64,000 bases of DNA from Lasioglossum baleicum (lineage: Eukaryota; Arthropoda; Insecta; Hymenoptera; Halictidae): the NCBI RefSeq assembly GCF_051020765.1, contig NW_027469125.1, positions 496,001 to 560,000 of the forward strand, written 5' to 3'. The translations under genes were made by a program, and so were the position numbers. The notes below the pieces were generated by a model. That model saw only the letters and a program-made list of their open reading frames with translations. It had not been told where the DNA came from and did no database searches. Positions within the stretch are counted from its first letter, which is position 1. Every line of letters starts with the position of its first letter. Positions 45,614 through 55,477 of the stretch are shown here, piece by piece.

Positions 45614-45979
45614 CAGGGTGTCCCAGATCAAGTGTCGTTCCTTGAAATGGGAGGTTCCTGAGACCATTCTAAGAGACATTTTCCTTTGCACCAATGTCAA
45701 CTGCGGCTTTGTTTAGGAGTTATTAACGAAAAACGCGGACCAATCAAAGCGCGCCCTGGCCCGGCGCGCCAAGCCGCGCCGGCAAGCGAGTGTCGCGGTA
45801 CGCCGTGACATCGCATCGTGACGGCGTGGCGGCCCAGGGCGCGCTCTGATTGGTCCGTGTTTTTCGTTAATAACTCCTAAACAAAGCCGCAGTTGACATT
45901 GGTGCAAAGGAAAATGTCCCTTAGAATGGTCTCAGGAACCTCCCATTTCAAGGAACGACACTTGTTCTGGGACACCCTG
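45614..45979. mobile_element. 366 bp foldback MITE of the CAGGGTGTCCC family
   Basis: Perfect-looking TIRs of about 150 bp with CAGGGTGTCCCAGATCAAGT at the left and complement at the right; TA on both outer sides. The centre carries the GCCGGCAAGCGAGTGTCG segment. Directly after it another repeat begins with TACAGGGTGTTCG. Confidence 0.85.
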
Positions 45980-46310
45980 TATACAGGGTGTTCGACTACA
46001 GGTGGGAGAAAATTTAAGGGATGGTTCTCGACGATAATATAAGACGAAAATGAAGTATAAACTAGAGGGTTATTGTTGCTCGCTCGCTTCGCTCGCTCGC
46101 GAGTAGGGTTGTTTTTACTCGCTCGCTTCGCGAGCTCGCGGATAGGACTGCTCTTGCGAAAGGGTTAGTGGTACGCATGGCTAGTAGTACCTATAGCTAT
46201 TAATGTTTTTTTTGATTTGGTGTATGACTCTCCACGAGCCACACAAAGAACTTCCCGATTCGTTAGTTGCAGTATATTATTATCATTATTAAGTGTACGT
46301 TTTAAGAAGA

Positions 46311-47108
46311 TTATACGTTTTCAGGGAAATTCAATAGTTTTCTACTTATCGAAATGTTTGCTATATGGCGTCGCATTAAACCAACATCGTATGCTCGTTG
46401 CTCGCTTGGTTCCTTGTTATAGCAGAGTAATGTTGCAAAATAAATTGCAAATGCTCCACAATCAAACGCATTGTTTTGATATTGTACTTTGTGAAATATA
46501 TATTTCCTATTATATTTGTAAAGGGCATTCAAATAATCTATTACATCATGGTTCAAATGATTAGCATTAAAACTATCATAAATGTGTACATTGCCGTTAC
46601 CATCAGATCTTGTGCAAATCCAATGTCCTACTACCTTTTTTCCAATTTCACCAGTGTATATTATCGGAATATTCGTCTCATGTTCTGGGATCTCTTGTAA
46701 ATTACTCAAAAAAGCTCGAACGTAACCAGTATCTTGAGCAAAATTGTATATTCCACGCTCGTTTAGTTTTCTGTTCATAATGTCGTGAAATAAATTAATA
46801 TGTTTATCTTGTAAATAACAATCAGGTTTTATGACTTCTTTACATTCGGCTGTTTCTAAAGCATAGTTATAACCATCATTGAGGAAACATTCTGCAGGCA
46901 CTGCATATTCATGATTATTTTGCTCGATATGCTGGTCCGAGATCATTATACATTCATCAAAAATTGTAAAATTTTCAGAATTCATTTTTTGATTTGTGAT
47001 TGTTACATCTGTTTTCTCTAGATTCTTTTCTTTTTTCATATTTGACAACCTTCTTATCGAGGATTGCATAAATGGGCTTATGATAGCTGAAATATGTTTC
47101 ATAAACAC
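46311..47108 (-). pseudogene. C48 (Ulp1)-type cysteine protease of a Helentron-like element
   Basis: 266 codons. The C-terminal half shows a SUMO-protease-like catalytic order: GHWICTR (His), VHIYDSFN (Asp), then QNNAFDCGAFAIYFATLLCY (Gln and Cys), followed by MRRHI. The first about 45 residues overlap the endonuclease frame and differ from it, so a frameshift lies near 47050-47100. Cysteine protease domains of this kind or OTU type occur in large helicase transposons. Its position after the endonuclease on the minus strand suggests it belongs to the same polyprotein. Confidence 0.7.
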
Positions 47109-47702
47109 CGCAATCTATATCATCAACATTTGAGAAAATGATATCCATTTGCGTATTCAAATTGGTCGTTATACTATTGGATGGTAATTTAGTTTTTAAA
47201 TTGTACTTGTTCAAAAGATTAATCAAATAATTATTACCATTATCCTTGCAATTTAATATATTGTAATTGAAATCACCTATCAAAATGTTTTCACTTTCAA
47301 TTGTAATTTTATTCATTATTCGTTGTACAACGCTACCAAACATAGAATTAGTAGCTTTTGGTGATTTATAACCACTTATTATATAATAATTTCTGATTGT
47401 AAAAGTAAACAGTTCTACATGCACATTTGAACTAAATTCCTGTTCAACAAATAATTTTTCTATTAATAATTCTGTTTTTCCATAACAAATTAATCCGCGG
47501 TTGTTGTTGTCAATGTCGGATAGGAGTAATATATCATAATTTAAAATATTCAACTCATCATCGGTTTTCGTTAATGTTTCACTAAAAATTAATATATCGC
47601 TTCGCTGAAACCATGAATCTTTATTTATATGAATTAATTTACTTGTCAAAGTACCAATATTTTGATATACATATAACTATTAATCCGTTTTCATTGACCA
47701 AA
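46975..47702 (-). pseudogene. EEP (apurinic-like) endonuclease domain of a Helentron-like element
   Basis: The open frame shows the endonuclease/exonuclease/phosphatase pattern: RSDILIFSETLTK (catalytic Glu), YYIISGYKSP, then ENILIGDFNYNIL (GDFN motif), and the C-terminal SYHKPIYAI replacing the usual SDH. Text continues upstream of the ATG to the CACTG foldback at 47706. The combination with a PIF1-type helicase upstream is the hallmark of Helentron (Helitron2) elements. Confidence 0.75.
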
Positions 47703-47705
47703 TTA

Positions 47706-48782
47706 CACTGTCCAACAGCCAAAAAGTATTTCGATTCCCACTATGCGATTCCTGTAGAGTTTTCCGCGCTGATTCCGAATCTGGTTTTAATTTTTTTCCT
47801 ATACGTCCAGTTTTTGAGAAAATGGAGTTTAAAAAAAAGACATATTTTTAAACTTTAAACAAATATTGCGATGTTATTATAAAAGATATTGAATTGTTCT
47901 TTACAGCAAAAGATTCTGTAGGCTTTCTCGAATACAGTGATATCCAATACTAATACATTATGATTGTTTAAACATGTTTAAACAATGTTTAAACAATGAT
48001 TAAAGACGGAGATGCACCACTTTTGCACCAATTTTTGCGGATATTTTCGAATTTATCTCAAAAAATAAGGGTCCAGAGAAAAATTGAACTATACCACGCG
48101 AAAGAGCAGACTTTTATCTTGAGAAACCCCCCTGTGAAGCGTGCATGGTCGACGTTTTTTTCGAACCAGAAAGCAAAATATCTTCGCGCGACATGAGTTT
48201 CCGTCAGTGGCGCTCGGGACGGGATACGGCGCAGCGACGGGATACGGAGCGGCGAACGACCGTTCTGGTGGTGAGCGCCACTGGTGACTACTCATGTCGG
48301 GCGAAGATATTTTGCTTTCTGGTTCGAAAAAAAACGTCGACCATGCAAACTTCACAGGGGGGTTTCTCAAGATAAAAGTCTGCTCTTTCGCGTGGTATAG
48401 TTCAATTTTTCTCTGGACCCTTATTTTTTGAGATAAATTCGAAAATATCCGCAAAAATTGGTGCAAAAGTGGTGCATCTCCGTCTTTAATCATTGTTTAA
48501 ACATGTTTAAACAATCATAATGTATTAGTATTGGATATCACTGTATTCGGGAAAGTCTACAGAATCTTTTGCTGTAAAGAACAATTCAATATCTTTTATA
48601 ATAACATCGCAATATTTGTTTAAAGTTGAAAAATATGTCTTTTTTTTAAACTCCATTTTCTCAAAAACTGGACGTATAGGAAAAAAATTAAAACCAGATT
48701 CGGAATCAGCGCGGAAAACTCTATAAGAATCGCATAGTGGGAATCGAAATACTTTTAAAAAGTTGAAATTTGTTGGACAGTG
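47706..48782. mobile_element. CACTG-type foldback element, copy 3, inside the Helentron remnant
   Basis: The termini CACTGTCCAACA and TGTTGGACAGTG are flanked by TTA on both sides (47703-47705, 48783-48785). Its arms are nearly identical to those of 27258-28631. The apex (48190-48295) has GTCAGTGGCGCTCGGGACGG. It sits between the helicase and endonuclease coding parts. Confidence 0.9.
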
Positions 48783-49021
48783 TTATTGAATGATAATTTT
48801 AATTGTTTAGTTTTTCGCAAACGATACAATTCATCGTTAGCCGGGTTTGCAGTATTGATCTTGGTTTTCTTCGATACTGTTAATTTAAATTGTCCCAAAA
48901 TATATAAACCGCTCAATTTTGAAACTCTGCTCAGTGCTACATACAACATTTGTAAAGTTCGCCTTTCTGATTTTTTAAAATCCAAACATACTTTCTCGTA
49001 TGTTTGTCCCTGACTTTTATG
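48783..49021 (-). pseudogene. PIF1/Helitron-type helicase, C-terminal part
   Basis: On the minus strand HKSQGQTYEKVCLDFKK is the conserved late SF1 helicase motif with KSQGQT, followed by LQMLYVALSRVSKLSGLYIL (motif VI, VALSR). A linker then runs to the foldback insertion at 48782. The upstream half is separated by the solo LTR (49022-50326). Confidence 0.85.
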
Positions 49022-50326
49022 TGTAACAGACCTACATAACGTAGGCCTGTTACGAACAAACCCCTGTCACACCTCCACCGGTTATACACGACGACGCGAA
49101 TCTAGTAACGTACCACCGGCCTCCTGTCATAACAACAACACCGCCTGTACCGCACGTACCCCGCACCCAGGCCCGTATTCCAACGGGAATCCAAATCAAA
49201 CTTCCAAAATACTGTTCAGAAGAAGGTATACGTCCCTATAAAAGCCGTCGCGAACAGACTAGAAGCACCTGAGTCTACCAGTAGCCATCCGGGAATCACC
49301 TCGTGCGATATTCCAGTGCTCTGAGTATTCTACCTGTAACCGTTGTCCACGTCTCCGCCGTTATCGGCATCCTGGTTCCGCTGGTACGAGCCGTGCTCTA
49401 CCTCGAACACCCGGTGCGTCACCGGTCTCTTTCGCTAGGCGCGTTGCCTCCGAGAGTCGACGAACAAGAAGTGGTGTGTCACCCCTTCGGCTTCGTCGAA
49501 GAAATCCTGTTGTCCTGTCCGTCCGCTGGTGCGAGCCGTGCTCCACCTCGAACACCCGGTGCGTCACCGGTCACTTTCGTTAGGCGCGTCGCCTCCGAGA
49601 GCCGACGAACAAGAAGCGGTGCGTCACCCTCTGACCTCGTCGGAGAACCTCCTGTCCAGTTACTCTGTCGCTCCGCTGGTGCGAGTTGTACTCCACCTCG
49701 AACATACCCGGTGCGTCACCGGTATATTTCGTGAGACGCGTCGTCCACGAAATCGGCCGAACTAGAAGTGGTGCGTCACCCTTCGACGTCGCCTAAGAAC
49801 CGCCTAGAAAGTCACCCTCGTGAGGCGAGTCGCCCACGAGGCCAGTCGAGCCAGACAAGGTGCGTCACCTTGACCGAACTCCCTGAACGACTGTCCGGAG
49901 GAACTTCGATGACCCGTGCGTCACGGACATCGAAGGACCACGACAACCCGGCCTAGGCAGGGAGATCACGACGTCAGTCGTGATCTAACTCTACTCCCGT
50001 CCATCCTGCCTGCGTCCTACGCCACATACAGGTTAAGGTAGCACTCTCACGGTCACACGTTCTAAAGTCACGGGCACCGTAGCATTACCATCGCGCACTG
50101 TATGCTGAGGCACCGTATCCTGAGGCACCGTAGCTTACGCGTCCAAAAGGCAGCGAGTATAATGTATTTACCCGCAACCGACTCGTCTCAGTTATTTCAC
50201 CCGTACCGACTCCGTTCCTCGCGTCGTCACTCCACTTGTCGTTTAGAACCCTGGGTCGGCGAGCTGTTCAACACCAAGGAGCCCGAACGCGAGGAAGCCG
50301 AACGACGACGAAACACACCTGTTTCA
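49022..50326. repeat. Solo LTR (1305 bp) with 4-bp TSD TATG
   Basis: The ends TGTAACAG and CTGTTTCA are flanked by TATG (49018-49021, 50327-50330). It interrupts the helicase at the KSQGQT motif. A TATAAAAG box lies at 49237. Three tandem repeats of about 150 bp start near 49378, 49528 and 49675. Eight hairpin-forming GTGCGTCAC-type motifs lie between 49405 and 49925. The size, TG/CA ends and 4-bp duplication fit a Ty3/Gypsy LTR. Confidence 0.88.
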
Positions 50327-50950
50327 TATGAATCGTAATCGCTTCAGCAGGAACCACTGGAAATTGACTACGTGCGATTTGATATTTTTCCTCACTCGAC
50401 ATATTTACTTGATTCGTTTTTTTTATTATTGGTGTTAAATTTTGATCAATATTTGCATTTTTCATATAATCACGATAACGAGTTCTTACTTTCACTCCTA
50501 CTCTGGCCAATTGAAAATCTAACCACAATATAGACGGAATTTTAGTATTTTCTTGGAAAGTAATATATTTTAATATTCCGCATGTCTGTGTGTGCTCCAT
50601 TAACCAATCCGTTTTCAACATCAATGTTATTAATAATTATCATATAGTTTATATTAATTTTCAATTTAATCTCAGTTAATAATTCGTTTTGAACCGATTG
50701 TTTTTTTAAAGATTGTAATATAAATTTTTTTTTGTACTTTCATCGATATTCTTTGAAAATGTGTTCTCGGGAGTAGAGATGATTAACTCACTCTTGCATT
50801 GGGATAATTTTCGATTATTGTAAGCAGAAACATCATCATAAGGTACAAAAAAAAATTTTTTGTGTAATTACGTTTATTTCTTCGGTGGAAACTTTCCGTT
50901 CTCTCGTATAAATTGCATTGTTGAATGAACTTCTTTCGAAAAAAATTAAA
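50327..50950 (-). pseudogene. PIF1/Helitron-type helicase, upstream part
   Basis: Minus-strand text includes YDDVSAYNNRKLSQCKSELI, LLTEIKLKINI followed by NNIDVENGLVNGA, and after frame changes ITFQENTKIPSILWLDFQLA, then QIARSQFPVVPAEAITIH, which leads into the KSQGQT motif beyond the solo LTR. This matches the C-terminal third of Helitron and PIF1 helicases. Frame changes and stops show decay. The Rep and Walker A portions are not in the window. Confidence 0.8.
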
Positions 50951-50963
50951 AAAACTAAAAAAC

Positions 50964-51105
50964 TACTTGACCAAAATGGACCAAAATCTAATCAGCTCTA
51001 AGTTACAGCGGGGCACATCGATTGCATCATTCATCATCCTGATCGCGTTGTTATTTTTTCTGAAAACGTTAACGAAAAATTTGATTACATAGAAACGGAC
51101 ATACG

Positions 51106-51158
<53 letters not shown>

Positions 51159-51283
51159 ACATTTTGCTGAAAATAGTCTAAAATGACTGCAATGAGACCA
51201 TGAAACGTGAAGATCTGCTAAAAAATCGATTTTCGATTTTCGGGGTCATTACAATAACTTGCCTATGAAATCGGGAAGTTAAA
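50964..51283. repeat. Dispersed repeat, long copy (inverted relative to 3064-3262)
   Basis: It shares both ends with 3064-3262. The middle carries a CG/CA microsatellite (about 51103-51157). It ends at TCGGGAAGTTAA. Confidence 0.75.
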
Positions 51284-51650
51284 AAATGCGTTTTCCGCTT
51301 TGTTATTTAGTTATTAACAATTAAAAATCCACCTAACATGTTGCAACGCGACCAACAGAGGTGTACATTGCGAACGTCATAGTCGTCATAGTATCACAGA
51401 CGAGATATAGGAATAGACCTGACACCCAATGCATTTTGGTGTCCGTCGGTATCGGTGCGCTAACGCCCCATTTCCATCGGTATCGGTGTGCTAACGCCCC
51501 GTTACCATTCAGTGTCAACACCCAATGTTACCAATAGAACACTATTTTCACAGACTTAAGACACCGACGAGATGCTATTAACAGAGAGTATATGAGAGTG
51601 CTCACGCCCGGGTTTTGGCCGTGCCCATATAGTGCTGCCCCCTACTCTAG
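51284..51650. repeat. AT-rich dispersed repeat plus short duplications
   Basis: CTTTGTTATTTAGTTATTAA matches the 172-2764 palindrome interior. A 32 bp tandem duplication (GGTATCGGTG...CTAACGCCCC) lies at 51450-51505. No gene. Confidence 0.5.
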
Positions 51651-51652
51651 TA

Positions 51653-51893
51653 CTTAGCCTGGATCAGCTTCTACATCATCTTTAGCATGGACAAGATCCT
51701 ACATCATCTTTAGCATGGACAAGATCCTACATCATCTATAGCCTGGATCAGATCCTACATCATCTTTAGCCTGGATCAGATCCTACATCATCTTTAGCCT
51801 AGAACAGATCCTACATCATCTTTAGCCTAGATCAGATCCTACATCATCTTTAGACTGGATCAGATCCTACATCATCATTGGCCAGGATTAGGA
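51653..51893 (+). repeat. 28 bp minisatellite, about 8 copies
   Basis: The unit contains GATCCTACATCATCTTTAGC followed by CTGGATCA, with point variation between copies. Confidence 0.92.
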
Positions 51894-52149
51894 CATACAA
51901 TTTATATTGTTTTATATAAAATATGTAACTAATATACAAATCTCTAATAATATAAATTATATTCATAGAAGTATTTTAATTTTTCCCGAGCTTTTGTTGC
52001 AAACTCTAGTTGTAAAAAATAAAAAAGCCGGAAGATTTCGAAGAAACACAGATTTTATATCGAAGCTGAAAAGCGACCATCTTGGAAATTAATTTAATGT
52101 GAGGAAGTACTTACTGTCTCCAATTTTTTTCATATTATTTGGCACAGTT

Positions 52150-52440
52150 ATTATTAATTAAACCAAATTGAAAACCAATTTTTTCTACGAAAATTTAGAA
52201 GAATAACTTTAGGGTTACCCTGAAATTTTCAGAATATGTTTAATTGACACAAATCTATAAAACGTATTTTTTAAATTTGAAGTATAGATAGACCCACATT
52301 AAAAAGTTGTAAAACGCAACTTTTAGTATTTTTTCTACAATTCTGATCAATTGCAATTTTTTAAAAAACTTCTTTTCACATCCTGCAGTAAACTAATTGC
52401 TCTAGTTTCCAAAAAAAGTTCAAATCGTATAGTATATTAA
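52150..52440. repeat. Left half of an inverted pair (partner 54140-54780)
   Basis: Text such as ATATGTTTAATTGACACA and CAAATCGTATAGTATATT occurs inverted at 54700-54725 and 54147-54165. The partner is interrupted by a LINE tail. Confidence 0.6.
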
Positions 52441-52462
52441 AATAGTGGTAATTTCCTACAGA

Positions 52463-52700
52463 CAGGGATTGGAACGGTTATGAAAATAACTGTTTAAACT
52501 GTTATTTTTCGGTTCTGATTGAAATAGTTATTAAGAACCGAAATGATGTTATGTTATAACACTTATAACTGTTACGAGAATATCGGTACTGGCTGGCAGT
52601 TCTGGCTTATATCGGTTACGGTTACGATTTTGGAGAACCGATATTATGTATTTCGGTTCAGCATTTCGGTTCCGGATTTCGGTTCTTTGTCATTCTGTAT
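52463..52700. repeat. Fragment of the CGGTTC-rich hAT-like family
   Basis: It starts CAGGGATTGGAACGGTTATG, like the terminus at 5753, and contains TATCGGTTACGGTTACG. One arm only. Confidence 0.7.
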
Positions 52701-53000
52701 TCTATATTGTGTTCGACCTAATATTTATTATTTAAACAATTTATAAATAAATAAATTTTTATAATGTGTTTCTATATTTATTGTTTGAAATACCATTTTA
52801 ATAATTTAAAATAATTGTTTAAATAGATAAATTTTTATAATTTGTATCCATATTCATTATTTGAATTGTTATTTCTATAATTTATTGTTAAAATAAATAG
52901 ATTTTTATAATCTATAGAAATTTGTTATTTGTTTTCATTTATTTAAACAATTATTTTCACAATAAATTATTAGAATTATATAATTCACAAATAGAAAAAT
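52701..53000 (+). repeat. AT-rich degenerate tandem repeat
   Basis: Repeats of about 75-80 bp built on ATAGATTTTTATAAT and TTTAAACAATT words. Noncoding. Confidence 0.6.
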
Positions 53001-53024
53001 ATATAAATTTATTTATTTAAATCA

Positions 53025-53581
53025 GTGATGAGCAACCCCCGCGGACTGCAGTGGGCCAAAAGTGAAAATCGGCGACGAAGGCCGCCTCGCCGCGCCACTT
53101 GTGACTCATGTCGGGCGAAGTTATTTTGTTTTCTGGTTCGAAAAAAACGTCGACGTTACAAACTTGAAAGGGTGGTTTCTCAAGATAAAAGTCTGCTCTA
53201 TCGCGTGGTATAGTTCGATTTTCCGCTGGACCCTAATTTTTTGAGATAAATTGAAAAATATCCTCAAAAATTGGTGCAAAAGTAGTGTCTCTCTGTCTTT
53301 AATCATTGTTTAAACATGTTTAAACGATCATAATGTATTAATATTGGATATCACTGTATTCGGGAAAGTCTACAGAATCTTTTGCTGTAAAGAACAATTC
53401 AATATCTTTTATAATAACCACAATATTTGTTTAAAGTTGAAAAATATGTTTTTTTTTTCAAAGCCATGTTTTTCAAAAACTGTGCGTATAGGAGAAAAAT
53501 TAAGGACAGATTCGGAATCAGCGCAAAAAACTCTATAAGAAGGACCCAACAGTATATTGAAAACTTTGGTGTTGGACAGTG
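53025..53581. mobile_element. Half of a CACTG-type foldback, copy 4, after a hAT-like end
   Basis: Only the right arm is present, from about 53097 to TGTTGGACAGTG (ending 53581). It is joined to a fragment beginning GTGATGAGCAACCCCCGCGG, which replaces the left arm. Confidence 0.8.
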
Positions 53582-53604
53582 TAATCGGTTCTCCAGAACC
53601 GTTA

Positions 53605-53830
53605 GGTCTGTTGCACAGTCGAGCGCAATTTTCCGGTTTCAAATACGTTCTAAAATTCTAAAAAAATGTTACATATTTTGGATCCTAAGACGCATTTTAT
53701 AGAATTTTTTCAGATTTTTTGGTTGCAAACTGTGGTCGTAAACAATGAAAAACCCCCCAAAAATCGGAAAAATGCAGATTTCTAGAAAATATGAAAACAT
53801 GCTATTCTACTGTTTGGTTCCTTGATAAAG
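53605..53830. repeat. Relative of the 172-2764 palindrome arm
   Basis: Shares TTGCAAACTGTGGTCGTAAA and GAAAACATGCTATTCTACTG with the first palindrome. One arm only. Confidence 0.7.
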
Positions 53831-54139
53831 TACTACAGCAGGCAGTGTCGTCAATTTTTTTCAGATTTTTTTATTGTGGGACATCATTGTCAAAATTTTT
53901 TCGACGTTTCTGCTGTGAGGAGGAAAGTTATACTTATTGATTTTACTGCTGGTGTATATTAAGTAATTTTTAACGTTATCACATTTTACTTTATTATTAC
54001 ATGTTATTATACATTACAAAACGCAATTGTTTGACCTAAGAAATGCGATTTAATAGAAAGAAGAATTGTGTTCTGTGCGATATATGTACATACTGTGACT
54101 CGCAAAAATTTTCGGACGCTCTAAAAATGATAACTTTTT

Positions 54140-54780
54140 TAATATTGTACTATACGATTTGAACTTTTTGGGAAGCTAGAACAATTAGTTTAGTACAGGA
54201 TGTGACAATAATTTTTTCAAAAATAGCAACTGATCGGAATTGTAGAAAAAATGAGAGACACTTGGGGAAACTAAAACACCTGGCAGAAGACTGTGAAGGG
54301 GTAGAAAGAATTAACATAGGTATAGAAAAGATAGTACAGGAGAAAAGAGTGGGAGAAATTGTAGAATGGGTTTAGGAGTATAGAGAAAAAAAGGAAAGAA
54401 TTAATCACAAGGGATAATCAAGAGGGAGGCAGGATTAGCGGGGAGACATTGGGATAGATGATAGATCAACATAGACAATAAGGTATCTGATGTGGCATGG
54501 GATATGGATGGATGGGTGGAGGAACGGATGAACGGATAAATAGAGGGATGAATGGCTTCGAGAATTATAATCCAAGACCAATTTCTGGGCCACGAGGCTG
54601 AAATAAATAAATAAATACGTATTTACTTACTTACTAAAAGTTGAATTTTACAACAGCTTTATATGGGCCGACATTGAAAATTTAAAAAATACATTTTGTA
54701 AATCTGTGTCAATTAAACATATTCTGAAAATTTCGTCAAAATCGGTCGACGTTGCAATGAGCTACAAACGTTTTAATATA
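54140..54780. repeat. Right half of an inverted pair, split by a LINE tail
   Basis: Partner of 52150-52440. The continuous mirrored sequence shows that 54257-54645 is an insertion. Confidence 0.55.
54257..54645 (+). mobile_element. 5'-truncated non-LTR retrotransposon 3' end
   Basis: The purine-rich strand resembles the end of a LINE ORF2 (the broken frame ends near a GGGCCACGAGGCTGAAATAA tail), followed by (AATA)n at about 54600-54615. The mirrored copy at about 52330 lacks it, which fixes the insertion site. It is too short to assign a clade. Confidence 0.55.
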
Positions 54781-55084
54781 AAATAATAATTCTTAAAAAA
54801 TATTCTGTTATTTTACACCGATACACCCGACCCGACCCGTATCATGTTACAATGTTCCACTCCACTCCACGGCGAATTATTTAAACAGCCGTTGCGCCAT
54901 TCAATTTTCGGTCAATTTTTCCCATTTACTTGCATTAATTTAATCATATAATTGCATTTAATTGAAATTGATAATTGAGATTTTTTCCCGATTTTTTGCT
55001 TCAAAATGTTAATTACACAAAATGTTAATTACACAAACTGAAAAACACGCAAAAATTCGACAAATGCAGATTTATTAGAGAAAC

Positions 55085-55345
55085 TGAAAAATAGCATTGA
55101 TCATATTTTTAGACTAGCAACATACCAGAACTTTTTTTACGACAGCGCATAAATGACAAAGAGAGACTTTTCAATGACTCCAAGAAAAATAAAGAACTTA
55201 ATGACGCTGAGGAAAATGAAAAATTTAATAACTCCAAGAAAAATGGAAACTTCAATGACTCTATGAAAAAACTTGACGGCACTGAGGAAAATGAAAAATT
55301 TAATAACTCTCAGTTAATAAGCAGTCTTCAATGCCTCTTAAAAAT
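55085..55345 (+). CDS. Possible Lys/Asn-rich coding fragment (unrecognised)
   Basis: The sequence following a TTTTTAG acceptor-like site reads ELFLRQRINDKERLFNDSKK and continues as two imperfect repeats built from (N/K)-rich NDSKKN and EENEKFNNS units, ending at a stop near 55360. The regular 3-base phase of the repeat suggests coding origin. No start codon, donor site or family match is seen. It could also be a degenerate tandem repeat. Confidence 0.25.
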
Positions 55346-55477
55346 GCAATTCATCATGTAGGGATTGATCAGGTGTTTCTCGCTATATTAAAAAATATTT
55401 ACAAATCCTTTGACAAATTCTGCTTTGTGGCGTCAGGATACTGCTTTCGACATTCCATCACAGTATCTATAGTATAC

